In this document: piece by piece, positions 8,861 through 18,061 of the stretch | Numbering within the stretch: the first letter of the stretch is position 1 | Layout: each line of letters starts with the position of its first letter | Assembly (NCBI RefSeq): GCF_001047375.1 | Contig: NZ_LFVU01000028.1 | Coordinates: 310,001-374,000 of the forward strand | Source: Clostridium cylindrosporum DSM 605 | GTDB lineage: Bacteria; Bacillota; Clostridia; Clostridiales; Caloramatoraceae | Length of the DNA stretch: 64,000 bases | Direction: 5' to 3' | The notes under the pieces: generated by a model | What the model saw: only the letters and a program-made list of their open reading frames with translations | What the model was told of the DNA's origin: nothing | Databases searched by the model: none | Position numbers and translations under genes: made by a program

Positions 8861-10128
8861 TTATATATTTACTTTGAATCTATCCTTTTCATAAGGGACA
8901 GCTTTAACATTATCTTCACCTAGTTCTATATTAAGTTCATTTAGAAGTTCACCTGTTATGTTTACTTTCAAATCATCCTTAGCCTTAAGTGGTGTTTTCT
9001 TTCCTGTTTCTTTATTCTCCACAACAATTGTAACTGAACTTAGTCCTTTATACTTTCTAAGTATTGGTTTTATATTGTCTTTTGTTGTTTTCCAGCTAGT
9101 CTCATCTACCCTTACAAATAGCTTTCCGTGAATAGCCTCAGGTGATATAGGTGACACATCATCTATTAGTATCTTTGCTGCTTCTTCCTCTCTAACTGCA
9201 AGCTTTCCACTAACCAGAACTATATTATCTTCAAATACATATCTAGATATTTTTTGGTAAACCTTAGGGAATACAACCCCTTCAATTGTACCATACTTGT
9301 CCTCTAGTTGGATAAATGCCATAATATCATTTTTTCTAGTTGTCTTAATGTTCACACCTGATATGATTGCTCCAAGAGATATACTAGTTCCATCTTTTAG
9401 CTTAGTTTCAAATTCTTCATCATCACCTGTTACATGAATAATGTCTGAAACCTTAGCACTTGCATAGTAGTCTACTACTTCTTGACATTCATCAATTGGA
9501 TGTCCACTAATATATAGTCCTGTCATTTCCTTCTCCATAGATAAAATGTCTCTTTTGCTAAATTCTCTAGCTTCCCTAAATTCATCTCTGTATAGATCCT
9601 CTTCACTTTGACCTGACTGCACAGCAAAAAGTGATATTTGTCCTTCTATATTATTCTTTCTATCATTTACAGAGCCTTCAATAACTCTTTCATAAACCTC
9701 AAGTAATGTAGAGCGTGATGATTTAAATGAATCAAAGGCACCTGCCTTAATCATACTTTCTACTGCCCTTTTGTTAATATGAGTAAAGTCAGCTTTTCTA
9801 CAAAAATGAGTAAATGATATAAAGTTACCTATCTTCTCTCTGGTTTCTATGATAGATTCTATTGCATTTTTGCCTACATTTTTCACCGCTGCAAGTCCAA
9901 ATCTTATCTTGTCTCCTGAAACTGAGAAATTAACATAACTTTCATTAACATCAGGTGGAAGAACTTCTATACCCATTTTCCTACAAGCATCAATATAAAA
10001 GGCAACTTTTTCGTTGCTTCCCATAACACTTGTTAGTAGGGCACTAAAATATTCCACAGGATAGTACCTTCTAAGGTATGCTGTTTGATAACCAACTACC
10101 GCATAGGCAGCTGCATGGGATTTATTGA
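8861..10128 (-). CDS. dnaE: dnaE exon 4 (residues 750-1171)
   Basis: It begins with the last two bases of a Phe codon, then [20 protein letters not shown], the conserved fingers segment, followed by helix-hairpin-helix ([16 protein letters not shown]), the zinc-less linker ISGHPID and an OB fold ([20 protein letters not shown]). It ends at a TAA before the hairpin at 8812-8847. Confidence 0.92.
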
Positions 10129-13100
10129 CATTTAGTTTATGTAGGGTTCTTTATCCCTACTCTTTATATTTCTATAAAGTATCGGACTATATCATTACCC
10201 ATAGATATGGGTACAGGGCACTCGTGGAAAAATTTATTGATAGGCTTCTCATTTTTCTAGTCTCTGAACCTTCTTCCATACTTTTATGCCATTTTGGAAG
10301 CTTGGCTGCGGATTAACCAATTCTTAGAATTTTTACTACCATCAGAATTACCCTTTGCCCTTATTTTATTACTAAAATAAGTTAGTATCTAAGACTCTAA
10401 GGTCTTCCCCGCAATTCACCCTGTTTACTTTATGAATTACTTCATAAAGGCACTCTTTATTTCTAGCCATAGTTTAAACGAATGCATAACTTGCAAAATC
10501 CATCATTAAATCAAACAGCTTATTAGCAACATCTTCAGATACACCACGTCTTATAGCACCTTCTATTATGATGTTGCCACTTTCATCTTCTAATCCATAA
10601 ATAAAGTTTTTTCTTTCCTCTTCCATTACATCATGCTTTTTCTTAGACATTGCACGACGTACAAGGTCAGATCTCCCTAGTGAATACCCACCTATATCTC
10701 TAACTATTTGCATTACCTGTTCTTGGTAAACCATTACTATTTTTTTAAAATTATACATAATTGCATCTATTCCAACATCTTACACTTATGTTATTTTTAA
10801 AGTGTTCAATTAGGTTCGTTACTCCTAACCAGTTCTCAGACTACTTAATCATGAACTTCTTATGCTTTCACATAAGTACAGACTATATCACCATCCATAC
10901 TGGATGCTCCCCATTTCCCTAGACTTCTAGGTACTCTCTTTCGAGATAGTCGTTGAAGGTTCTCCTATTCGGAGCTTCCCTGCTGATTATCCATTGTTTT
11001 AGCACTTAGGATTTAACCCTATGCAATCCTAACTATTTTTTCTACTTTCGTAACCATCACACTCAACTTTATTTCATGATCATGTTGTGGTTAGTTAGGC
11101 TTTAGGAACTTCCAGCAATTAAAGGAGTTTTGGATGAATTTAATTCATCCTTCTGTACTCTTTATGAATACAGGGAGCTTTTGTATTAACAAAAATACAC
11201 TTAATTAAATTGTGACTTAATATATTTTTGACAACTATTTAGTTGCTCCATAGGTAACTTCTAATATAGGCTTTAGTTTTTCATCTAGATATTCAACTTT
11301 ATCTGGATTATTCTTATTCTTAATATAGGTTGGAATTTCATCCATAGGGCCTGGTCTATAAAGTGATATTCCCGCGATTACGTCTTCTAGTGAGTCTGGC
11401 TTTAGTTCTTTCATGAAGCTTGTCATACCTCTAGATTCTAGCTGGAATATCCCTTCAGTTTGCCCTTGACTTATCATCTCATATACGCTTTTATCTTCAT
11501 AGTCTATATTATCAAGATCAATGTCTATTCCCTTACTTTTCTTAATAAGATCTACTGCATCCCTTAGAACTGTTAATGTTCTAAGACCAAGGAAGTCCAT
11601 CTTAAGAAGACCTAACTCCTCTAGAGTTCCCATTGGAAACTGAGTTACTATTGTGTTATCATTTTTAGCAACTGGAACATGATCTGTTAAATCTTCTTTA
11701 GATATAACTACACCTGCAGCGTGGGTAGATGAATGTCTAGGAAGTCCCTCTAGAGATTTTGATATATCTATTAAGGTTCTTACTCTTTCATTTATTTCAT
11801 ATTCCTCTTTAAGCTCTTTATTAGCACTTAGCGCCTTATCTATTGTCATATATAGCTCAGTTGGAATCATCTTTGCTATTTTATCCACCTCTGCGTATGA
11901 ATAATTTAGTGCACGTCCAACATCTCTTATAGCAGCCTTTGCTGCCATAGTTCCAAAGGTAACAATTTGCGCTACTCTTTCAGATCCATATTTCTCAACT
12001 ACATAATCGATTACTTCTTGACGTCTTTCATAACAAAAGTCAGAATCAATATCTGGCATGGAAATTCTTTCTGGATTTAAGAACATTTGTTATTATCCAT
12101 AGGCTCTTTATCCTATGTTCTGGAGGTTTCCCTCATTTTCATCAGTTAGTTAATTCTAACTCAGATTGGACTATATCATCTCAACAAACAATTAGTCTAT
12201 TGAGCTGGGCACTCGTGGAGGAAGTTATTGTTTGGCTACTCATCCCTCTAGTCTCTGAACCTTTCTAGTAACTTTATGCCATTCCCAGACTTGGCTGCTG
12301 ATTAGCATACTTATTTTAAGCTTAGCTTTCCAGCAATTCACCCAGTTTAACGAGCGCATCTTAATTCACGCTCAAATATTAGATTATATTTGATAGGGTC
12401 TATTTTCGTTATACCAAGTGTATAAGCAACAATAGATCCCGCACCTGACCCTCTTCCAGGGCCTGTTACTATGCCTTTTTCGTTTGCAAATCTTATGAAA
12501 TCCCATACAATTAAGAAATAATCAACATACCCCATTTGTTCAATTACTGATAATTCATAGTTAAGTCTTTCTTCTTCTACCTCAGTAACATCTTCATATA
12601 GTCTATGAAGTCCTTCTCTACATAAATGTCTCAGATATTCATCTGAAGTGAAGCCTTCAGGTGTATCGAACTTAGGTAAATGTGTTACATTAAAGTCAAA
12701 TTCAACATTGCACATATCTGCGATCTTCTGTGTGTTTTCGATTGCTTCACTTGCTTCTGGAAATAAACTTCTCATTTCCTCCTCTGACTTTAGGTAGAAT
12801 TCATTACTTTCAAATTCTAACCTATCAGGGTCATCTATAGTCTTTCCTGTCTGGATACACACAAGTATTTCATGTGCCTTTGAATCATCCTTTTCTATAT
12901 AGTGAACATCATTAGTTGCAACTAATGGGATTCCTGTTTCCTGAGATAGCTTTATAAGTATTTTATTTACCTTTTTCTGCTCCTCCATACCATGGTCTTG
13001 AAGTTCTAGATAAAAGTTCCCTTTGCCGAAGATTTCTTCATATAGCAGAGCCTTTTTCTTAGCCTCTTCATAATTATCTTTCAGAAGATGCTGCTGAACC

Positions 13101-13522
13101 TCTCCTCCAAGGCAAGCACTTAGGGCTATAATATCCTTAGAGTATTTTCTTAGATTCTCATAATCTATTCTTGGCTTATAGTAGAAACCATCAACATATG
13201 CCATTGAATCTATTTTCATTAGATTCTTATATCCTTCGTTATTTTTAGCAAGAAGTATTAGATGATAGTTCGCGGCATCCTGCTTACCCTCTTTTAAGGT
13301 TAACTCCCTTGGTGCCACATATATCTCACATCCAAGTACAGGCTTAATTCCTTCTTTTTTACACGCTTTATAAAAATCTATAATCCCAAACATAACTCCA
13401 TGGTCAGTTAATGCTAGTGAATTCATCCCAAGTTCCTTCGCCTTTTTTGGAAGAACTTTAACCCTTGATGATCCATCTAGTAGACTGTATTCACTATGAA
13501 CATGAAGATGTACAAAACTCAT
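8861..13522 (-). CDS. dnaE: DNA polymerase III subunit alpha, split by three group I introns
   Basis: The gene reads as four exons on the minus strand: 13522-12368, 12083-11246, 10736-10482 and 10128-8861. Joined they give 3516 nt and 1171 residues, the normal clostridial DnaE length, with no frameshift or internal stop. Seen in the joined protein: a PHP domain (about 1-210, [15 protein letters not shown]), the polymerase core with aspartates D396 and D398 in MPDIDSDF and D548 in [10 protein letters not shown], then fingers, helix-hairpin-helix and an OB fold in exon 4. The intervening sequences have group I cores and in-frame stops, so DnaE needs RNA splicing. ATG follows AGGTGATG; it starts 8 nt after the ytoI-like gene, implying cotranscription. 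Low-GC Firmicutes usually also carry PolC, which is not in this window. Confidence 0.93.
10129..10481 (-). ncRNA. Group I intron 3 in dnaE (353 nt, no ORF)
   Basis: Core elements: P (GGGTGAATTGCGGGGAA, 10421-10405), Q (AATCCGCAGCCAAGC, 10314-10300), R (GGTTCAGAGACTA, 10270-10258) and S (GATATAGTCC, 10193-10184). The exon end GCAT (10485-10482) pairs with GTGC (10453-10450), with the U-G wobble at the cleavage site and P1 extending into the intron (TC with GA). A P2 hairpin CTTTATGAA/TTCATAAAG follows. The intron ends ...AAATG with G at 10129, and splicing joins GCA-T to TC-AAT as A-F-N, restoring [13 protein letters not shown]. It shares R, S, CCACGAGTGCCC and other core blocks with intron 1. 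Confidence 0.92.
10482..10736 (-). CDS. dnaE: dnaE exon 3 (residues 665-750)
   Basis: It encodes [29 protein letters not shown] and DFASYA, the fingers region that binds the incoming nucleotide in DnaE. It ends with T at 10482, the first base of a Phe codon completed by exon 4. An ATG at 10758 in frame comes from intron sequence and is not thought to be used as a start. Confidence 0.88.
10737..11245 (-). ncRNA. Group I intron 2 in dnaE (about 509 nt, no ORF, different lineage)
   Basis: Core elements: P (AATTGCTGGAAG, 11120-11109), Q (AATCAGCAGGGAAGC, 10988-10974), R (AACCTTCAACGACTA, 10961-10947) and S (GATATAGTCT, 10889-10880). The R form TTCAACGACTA and the hairpin TCTCGAAAGAGA after it differ from introns 1 and 3 and resemble IA-type introns. 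Several hairpins precede P, including GGATGAAT/ATTCATCC. Boundaries come from protein homology: TAT-GGA-G joins TA-ATG-GTT to give Y-G-V-M-V. The intron then ends in G, but the base before the 5' site is G instead of U; GGAG plus the first intron C could pair with GCTCC at 11178-11174. Alternative sites are possible, so the exact ends are uncertain. Confidence 0.8.
11246..12083 (-). CDS. dnaE: dnaE exon 2 (residues 386 to first base of 665)
   Basis: It encodes the catalytic palm of the polymerase: MPDIDSDF with the two metal-binding aspartates right at the exon start, [10 protein letters not shown] with the third, and [10 protein letters not shown]. The last recognisable homology is ILEVTYG, where family members continue with (V/I)MVYQEQVM. 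The 3' end is set at 11246 so that the frame and the expected Gly-Val-Met-Val join. Confidence 0.85.
12084..12367 (-). ncRNA. Group I intron 1 in dnaE (284 nt, no ORF)
   Basis: Self-splicing intron of group I type. Core elements in transcript order: P (GGGTGAATTGCTGGAAA, 12343-12327), Q (AATCAGCAGCCAAGTC, 12303-12288), R (GGTTCAGAGACTA, 12261-12249) and S (GATATAGTCC, 12177-12168); R GACTA pairs with S TAGTC to form P7. The exon end GAGCGT (12373-12368) pairs with the internal guide GCGCTC (12357-12352), five Watson-Crick pairs plus the U-G wobble at the cleavage site. The intron ends in G (12084). The next exon bases TCTTAA can pair with TTAAGA just before the guide (P10). Exons join in frame as FER-FLN. 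No homing endonuclease is encoded. The junctions are inferred, not measured. Confidence 0.93.
12368..13522 (-). CDS. dnaE: dnaE exon 1 (residues 1-385)
   Basis: It encodes the PHP domain and the start of the palm, ending at IFER, where DnaE homologues continue with [13 protein letters not shown]. The exon ends in T at 12368, in phase 0. If intron 1 is not removed, translation adds only six residues (ELRCAR) before a TAA, giving a 391-residue protein without polymerase active site. Confidence 0.92.
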
Positions 13523-13530
13523 AGCATCAC

Positions 13531-14829
13531 CTACTTTCCTAGCATCTTAGTTACTAAGTATGCTTTTCCTATAAGTTCATTATCCTTTGTTAGAGAAATT
13601 TCAACCTTGGCACTATTTCTTCCAAGGTCTATTATTTCTGCCTGTGCCTCAATGTAAACATCCATTTCTAGTGGTTTTATGAAAATAACGTTAAATGCTT
13701 CAACCACTATATTATAGATTTTGTGTGCCTTAAGTGCTGATATTCCCGTAATAGAGATTATAAAATTAAGTATGCTCCAGCTTGCAACCCCAAGTTTATT
13801 AAGCATCTCTGGTAGTATCTTTCCTCTATATATTATCCCCTTATCTATCTTCTCTTTTTCAAAGCTTCTAGTTAATAAGTCCTCTATGGTTTGGTTGGTG
13901 GTAGCCCTAGTTCCTATACTTCTTAGGGCCTTTTCTATGTCCTTCTTTAAAAGTATACCTACCATTCTCCTTCCCTCTAAAACAGGAAGTCTATCTAAGT
14001 CATCCTTTAGTATCAGATGTCCAGCATAGGAAACTGAAGTTTTCGTATTAACACATATTAGATTCTTATCTATGTATGAAGTTACTAAATCCTCATCACT
14101 TTTAAATTTATCCTGTTCATAGACAACAGAACCTACAAGCTTTCCTTTTTCATCAATTATATAAAAATACCTTTCACCTGTAATTGAACTTGCTTTTTTA
14201 AGCTCTCCAACTCTCGATGTGTTATCAAGAAATAAAAAGTTAGTCTTCATTATATCCTCAGCAAGTATAATGTCACTTTTTATTTGTCTTTGACTTATAG
14301 CATTATTTATTAGTGTTGCTGTTGTAAATGTATCATACTGACATGATATAATTGGAAGCTGCTTTCGATCTGCAAGTCTTTTTACATAATCAGAACAACC
14401 AAATCCCCCAGTAATTAGAACAGCACACTGATTTTCAAGTGCAAGCTTATGACTTTCATCCCTATTTCCCGCTATTAAAAGGTCATTGGGGCCTAGGTAT
14501 CTGCCCATTGCGTCAATTGTCATGGCACCTATTACAAAGTTATTAATAGACTTATATAATCCTGCCTTACCACCTAAAACATTTCCCATAACAATATTTA
14601 CTACCTCATTACATGTTAGGTTTTCTAAACTTCTTTTATCTATTCTCTCTACCCTAACCGTTCCAACTCTTGGTATAGTAGTTACTATTCCAAGCTTCTC
14701 TGCATCCTTTATAGCTTTATAAGCTGTTCCTTCACTAACCCCAATTTCTTCAGCTACACTTCTAACTGATATTCTATTTCCTTCTTTTAGTCCCCTAATA
14801 TAATCTATTACTTCTTGATGCTTAGACAT
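13531..14829 (-). CDS. YtoI-like regulator: HTH, DRTGG, CBS pair and hotdog domain
   Basis: A protein of 432 residues with four modules. A GntR-like winged helix (about 1-60; [23 protein letters not shown]), a DRTGG domain (about 70-185), two CBS motifs (about 190-305; [15 protein letters not shown] and [20 protein letters not shown]) and a C-terminal hotdog thioesterase-like domain (about 310-432). B. subtilis YtoI has the same architecture. CBS domains usually bind adenine nucleotides, so a nucleotide-sensing DNA-binding protein is likely, but the target is unknown. The ATG follows GGGGGG. It ends 8 nt before dnaE and probably shares its transcript. Confidence 0.85.
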   Translation of the reverse strand: MSKHQEVIDYIRGLKEGNRISVRSVAEEIGVSEGTAYKAIKDAEKLGIVTTIPRVGTVRVERIDKRSLENLTCNEVVNIVMGNVLGGKAGLYKSINNFVIGAMTIDAMGRYLGPNDLLIAGNRDESHKLALENQCAVLITGGFGCSDYVKRLADRKQLPIISCQYDTFTTATLINNAISQRQIKSDIILAEDIMKTNFLFLDNTSRVGELKKASSITGERYFYIIDEKGKLVGSVVYEQDKFKSDEDLVTSYIDKNLICVNTKTSVSYAGHLILKDDLDRLPVLEGRRMVGILLKKDIEKALRSIGTRATTNQTIEDLLTRSFEKEKIDKGIIYRGKILPEMLNKLGVASWSILNFIISITGISALKAHKIYNIVVEAFNVIFIKPLEMDVYIEAQAEIIDLGRNSAKVEISLTKDNELIGKAYLVTKMLGK

Positions 14830-14869
14830 CGACTCCCCCCTTTACGCTAGCATTACATTTAATTATAAC

Positions 14870-14897
14870 AAAAAAAGCAGGTTCAATGCACCTGCTT
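14870..14897 (-). terminator. Terminator of the rapZ-yvcK-whiA operon
   Basis: On the minus strand GCAGGTG and its complement CACCTGC-like arm (GCAGGT/ACCTGC) form a hairpin followed by seven T. It overlaps the whiA stop codon and separates whiA from the ytoI-like gene. Confidence 0.85.
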
Positions 14898-15843
14898 AAT
14901 CCCTTAGTTCCTCTGCAATTTTTTCTATTTTACGTAGTCTATGGTTTACACCTGACTTTCCTATAGGTGGCTTTAGCATCTCTCCCATTTCCTTAAGTGA
15001 AATATCTGGGTAGTTTATCCTAAGTTCTGCCACCTCTCGTAGACTTGGTGATAATTTTCTAAGTCCACACTTTTCTTTAATGAACTTAATTGATTCAATT
15101 TGCCTAACCGCTGCATCAACAGTTTTATTAAGGTTTGCTGTTTCACAGTTAACTAATCTATTAACGTTATTTCTAACTTCTTTATATATCCTAACATTTT
15201 CAAGCTCTAGTAAAGCTGTATGCGCTCCTATAACACTTAAAATGTCTATTATCTGATTTCCTTCCTTAAGGTATACAACAAAACTATTCTTTCTTTGTAT
15301 TACCTTAGCATTTGGGCTAAATGAATTAATAAGCTTCATTAAGTCCTCAGCCTGCTCAAGTGAGCTTGATACAAACTCCATATGATAGGTTTTTTCAGGA
15401 TTACTAATTGACCCCCCTCCAAGGAATGCTCCCCTTAAATATGCCATTTTGCAGCATTGACCCTTTAGTATGCTTGGACTGATTTTACTAATAAACCCTA
15501 GGGCACCTTCCTTACTTTCCTTAATAATCCCTGTTTTAATTAATATATCCTTTGCTCCGATTTCAGGAGTAATTGAAAGTATATAAACATTATTCTTTTT
15601 AAGGGAGTTGTTTTTCTTTACCATTATTTCTGTATGCTTACCAAATATATTTTTGATAAGGGTAAATCCACGTCTAGCTATTGCAGGGTTTTCTGTTGAT
15701 ATTTTAAACCCAATACCAGCTTTACTCCCTATGTGTATGGTCCCGCTCATTTTCATTATTCCTGAAAGTTCCGCTATTTGACAACACTCTTCCTGAAGTG
15801 GTAGCCTACAAAGCTCATTTTTTGCTACTTGTGAAAATGACAC
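14896..15843 (-). CDS. whiA: WhiA sporulation/cell-division regulator
   Basis: A protein of 315 residues. The N-terminal part is a LAGLIDADG homing-endonuclease-like fold that has lost nuclease function in this family (GLCRLPLQEECC-like start, LRGAFLGGGSISNPEKTYHMEF). The C-terminal HTH is clear: LREVAELRINYPDISLKEMG and KSGVNHRLRKIEKIAEEL. WhiA binds DNA and affects sporulation in actinobacteria and division in Firmicutes. Start is GTG, overlapping the yvcK stop by one base (TAGTG), so the two are translationally coupled. It is the last gene of the rapZ-yvcK-whiA operon. Confidence 0.95.
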   Translation of the reverse strand: MSFSQVAKNELCRLPLQEECCQIAELSGIMKMSGTIHIGSKAGIGFKISTENPAIARRGFTLIKNIFGKHTEIMVKKNNSLKKNNVYILSITPEIGAKDILIKTGIIKESKEGALGFISKISPSILKGQCCKMAYLRGAFLGGGSISNPEKTYHMEFVSSSLEQAEDLMKLINSFSPNAKVIQRKNSFVVYLKEGNQIIDILSVIGAHTALLELENVRIYKEVRNNVNRLVNCETANLNKTVDAAVRQIESIKFIKEKCGLRKLSPSLREVAELRINYPDISLKEMGEMLKPPIGKSGVNHRLRKIEKIAEELRD

Positions 15844-17171
15844 TAATTCTCCTCCCTTCTCTTTTCCTTTATTCTCTCTGCTAAATAATAATAATCTAAA
15901 AGCCTTTTTCTACTTTTAGGAAGCGTATGCTTTAAAATAAGTTCCATAATAACCTTAGATAACTTTTCTGTACTATGTCTAACGAATCCCTTAGTAAGAT
16001 CTACAAGGTTATCATTAACAACCATAATATGTCTTGGTATATTTTCTCTATCTATTTCTACTTTTTCTTGACCATCATCTTTATATTTTGCAAAATGACT
16101 TTCTGGTACAAAACCATCATTTGCAACAACAATATTTATAATCCCTTTTCCACATGCTTTTTCAATCGCATCTATATGATGAGATAATTTAAAGCCTGTG
16201 GTTTCACCTGGCTGTGTCATAATATTAGATACATATACTTTCATCGCAGTAGACTCTTTAACTTCATTTGATATTTCATCTATAATAAGATTTGGAAGTA
16301 TACTGGTGTATAAGCTTCCAGGCCCAATAATAATACAATCCGCATCTCTTATTGCAAAAAGTGCGTCTTCAAGGGCCTTTGGCTGACTTGGCTCTAAAAA
16401 TATATTATCTATTTTCAAGTTCTTTTCTATACATTCTTCAGGAATTCTTGATTCTCCTTTAACTATACTACCATCTGATAGTTTTGCATGAAGCATTACA
16501 TCCTCAAGTGTAACTGGATATACTCTCCCCTTAACTGCTAATACATCACTCATTTTCTTAATAGCATCTTCAAAATTAACAGATATACCGTTCATTGCAG
16601 CTATAAAAAGGTTACCAAAGTTTTGACCCTTAAGGTCTCCTTCACTAAACCTATACTGCATAAGTTCCTCCATAAGAGGTTCTGTATGAGCAAGTGCAAC
16701 TAAACAGTTTCTAATATCCCCAGGTGGTAGCATTCCAAGGGATTGCCTTAGCATTCCACTACCTCCACCGTCATCTGCAACAGTTACTATTGCGGTTATA
16801 TTAGATGTATATTCCTTAAGTCCTCTGAGCATAGTAGAAAGTCCTGTTCCCCCACCTATAGCAACTACTCTAGGCCCTCTTAGAAGAGCTCTTTGTTCAT
16901 AGAAAATATCCTTTATACTTTGCTTCCTTTTTCCATATGCTGCATCAGCTACAAGAGTTAACATACTTGTAATACCATATCTTACAGATACATACATCAT
17001 AACTATACCAAGGAAGGTAATATAAAGATAAAGTAAAAATGCTCTATCAAAAACAGGTGATCTATCTAGTACCTTGGCAATGCCTAGAGCGAAAACGGTG
17101 ATTCCTACAACACCCATGAGAATCCATCTTTTTATTCTCATACCAGGCTTTAACCAATCCCAAAACAACAT
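15843..17171 (-). CDS. yvcK: YvcK/GlmR (CofD-like) cell-wall metabolism factor
   Basis: A protein of 442 residues. Two N-terminal membrane helices (WILMGVVGITVFALGIAKVL and FLLYLYITFLGIVMMY) precede a CofD-like domain with VAIGGGTGLSTMLRGLKEYT and VTVADDGGGSGMLRQ, the nucleotide-sugar binding motifs. In B. subtilis the homologue binds UDP-GlcNAc and stimulates GlmS, needed on gluconeogenic carbon sources. Its start overlaps the rapZ stop (TAATG). The membrane anchor is usual in clostridial members and absent in the Bacillus protein. Confidence 0.95.
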   Translation of the reverse strand: MLFWDWLKPGMRIKRWILMGVVGITVFALGIAKVLDRSPVFDRAFLLYLYITFLGIVMMYVSVRYGITSMLTLVADAAYGKRKQSIKDIFYEQRALLRGPRVVAIGGGTGLSTMLRGLKEYTSNITAIVTVADDGGGSGMLRQSLGMLPPGDIRNCLVALAHTEPLMEELMQYRFSEGDLKGQNFGNLFIAAMNGISVNFEDAIKKMSDVLAVKGRVYPVTLEDVMLHAKLSDGSIVKGESRIPEECIEKNLKIDNIFLEPSQPKALEDALFAIRDADCIIIGPGSLYTSILPNLIIDEISNEVKESTAMKVYVSNIMTQPGETTGFKLSHHIDAIEKACGKGIINIVVANDGFVPESHFAKYKDDGQEKVEIDRENIPRHIMVVNDNLVDLTKGFVRHSTEKLSKVIMELILKHTLPKSRKRLLDYYYLAERIKEKRREEN

Positions 17172-18043
17172 TATCTAACACCCCTTGATACGTCATGTGT
17201 TATATCCCTATGAATAACCTCTGAAGAATGGCCTTTCTTTAAAAAATCATTTATAGCATTAGCAATTACAACTGACCTGTGTCTTCCCCCTGTACAGCCT
17301 ATGCCAATTACAAGTTGCGTTTTGCCTTCTTCAATATAGTATGGTATTAGAAAATCAAGCATATCTGTAACCTTATTTATAAATTCACGTGTTACATCAT
17401 AGGATGTTACATAATCCATAATGCTTTTATCATTTCCTGAAAGACTTCTTAATTCCTCAATATAATAAGGGTTAGGAAGAAATCTTACATCGAAGATAAG
17501 GTCTGCATCTATTGGTACTCCATATTTAAATCCGAATGACATTACATTAATTATAAATCCATTTTCTCTCTCATAATGACCATATATACTTTTTATTTTA
17601 TCCTTTAAGTTCTTAGTTGAAAAACTTGTAGTGTCAATTACATGGTGTGCTCTTCTTCTAACTTCAGCAAGCCTTTCTCTTTCTTCTTGAATGCCAGTAA
17701 CTATTCTACCTTTCTTAGATAGAGGGTGACTTCTTCTACTTTCCTTAAATCTCTTAACTAAGGTCTCGTCTGATGCATCTAAGAAAAGTATCTCATACTT
17801 ATATCCCATTTTATTTAAGTCTTGAAGTCCATTAAATAGCTCATCAAAGAATTTTCCACCTCTAACATCAATAACTATAGCTATTTTTTCCACGCTATCA
17901 TTAACCTTATATGAAAGTTCTGCGAACTTTGGTATAAGTGATGGTGGTATATTTTCTATACAAAAATAGTTAAGGTCTTCTAAGCACCTTATAGCTTGGG
18001 TTTTTCCCGCTCCTGATAGTCCTGTAACTATTACAAATCTCAT
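17171..18043 (-). CDS. rapZ: RapZ/YvcJ nucleotide-binding protein
   Basis: A protein of 290 residues. A P-loop GLSGAGKTQ is at residues 8-16, the middle holds the kinase-like domain, and the C-terminal domain has the conserved [18 protein letters not shown]. In E. coli RapZ is an RNA adaptor that controls glmS through small RNAs; the Firmicute YvcJ is a GTPase/ATPase whose role is less clear. Adjacency to yvcK suggests both act on amino-sugar supply. The ATG follows AAGGAG. Confidence 0.95.
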   Translation of the reverse strand: MRFVIVTGLSGAGKTQAIRCLEDLNYFCIENIPPSLIPKFAELSYKVNDSVEKIAIVIDVRGGKFFDELFNGLQDLNKMGYKYEILFLDASDETLVKRFKESRRSHPLSKKGRIVTGIQEERERLAEVRRRAHHVIDTTSFSTKNLKDKIKSIYGHYERENGFIINVMSFGFKYGVPIDADLIFDVRFLPNPYYIEELRSLSGNDKSIMDYVTSYDVTREFINKVTDMLDFLIPYYIEEGKTQLVIGIGCTGGRHRSVVIANAINDFLKKGHSSEVIHRDITHDVSRGVR

Positions 18044-18061
18044 ACTATCTTCTCCTTAAGT

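Noticed and set aside
10125-10316. A 63-residue plus-strand reading frame as homing endonuclease or gene
   Set aside because: It is antisense to the structured core of intron 3, has no ribosome binding site and no LAGLIDADG, HNH or GIY-YIG motif.
10129-12367. Inteins or group II introns as the interruptions
   Set aside because: The gaps contain stop codons and no intein motifs. They lack the GTGYG start, domain V and AY end of group II introns, whereas P, Q, R and S elements of group I are present.
8861-13522. dnaE as a frameshifted or decayed pseudogene
   Set aside because: All four segments stay in frame, full homology is kept on both sides, and each gap holds a group I intron core with junctions that restore the protein.
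14896-15843. LAGLIDADG homing endonuclease associated with the introns
   Set aside because: The protein is WhiA, a conserved regulator whose endonuclease-like fold is ancient and inactive; it has the typical C-terminal HTH and operon position.
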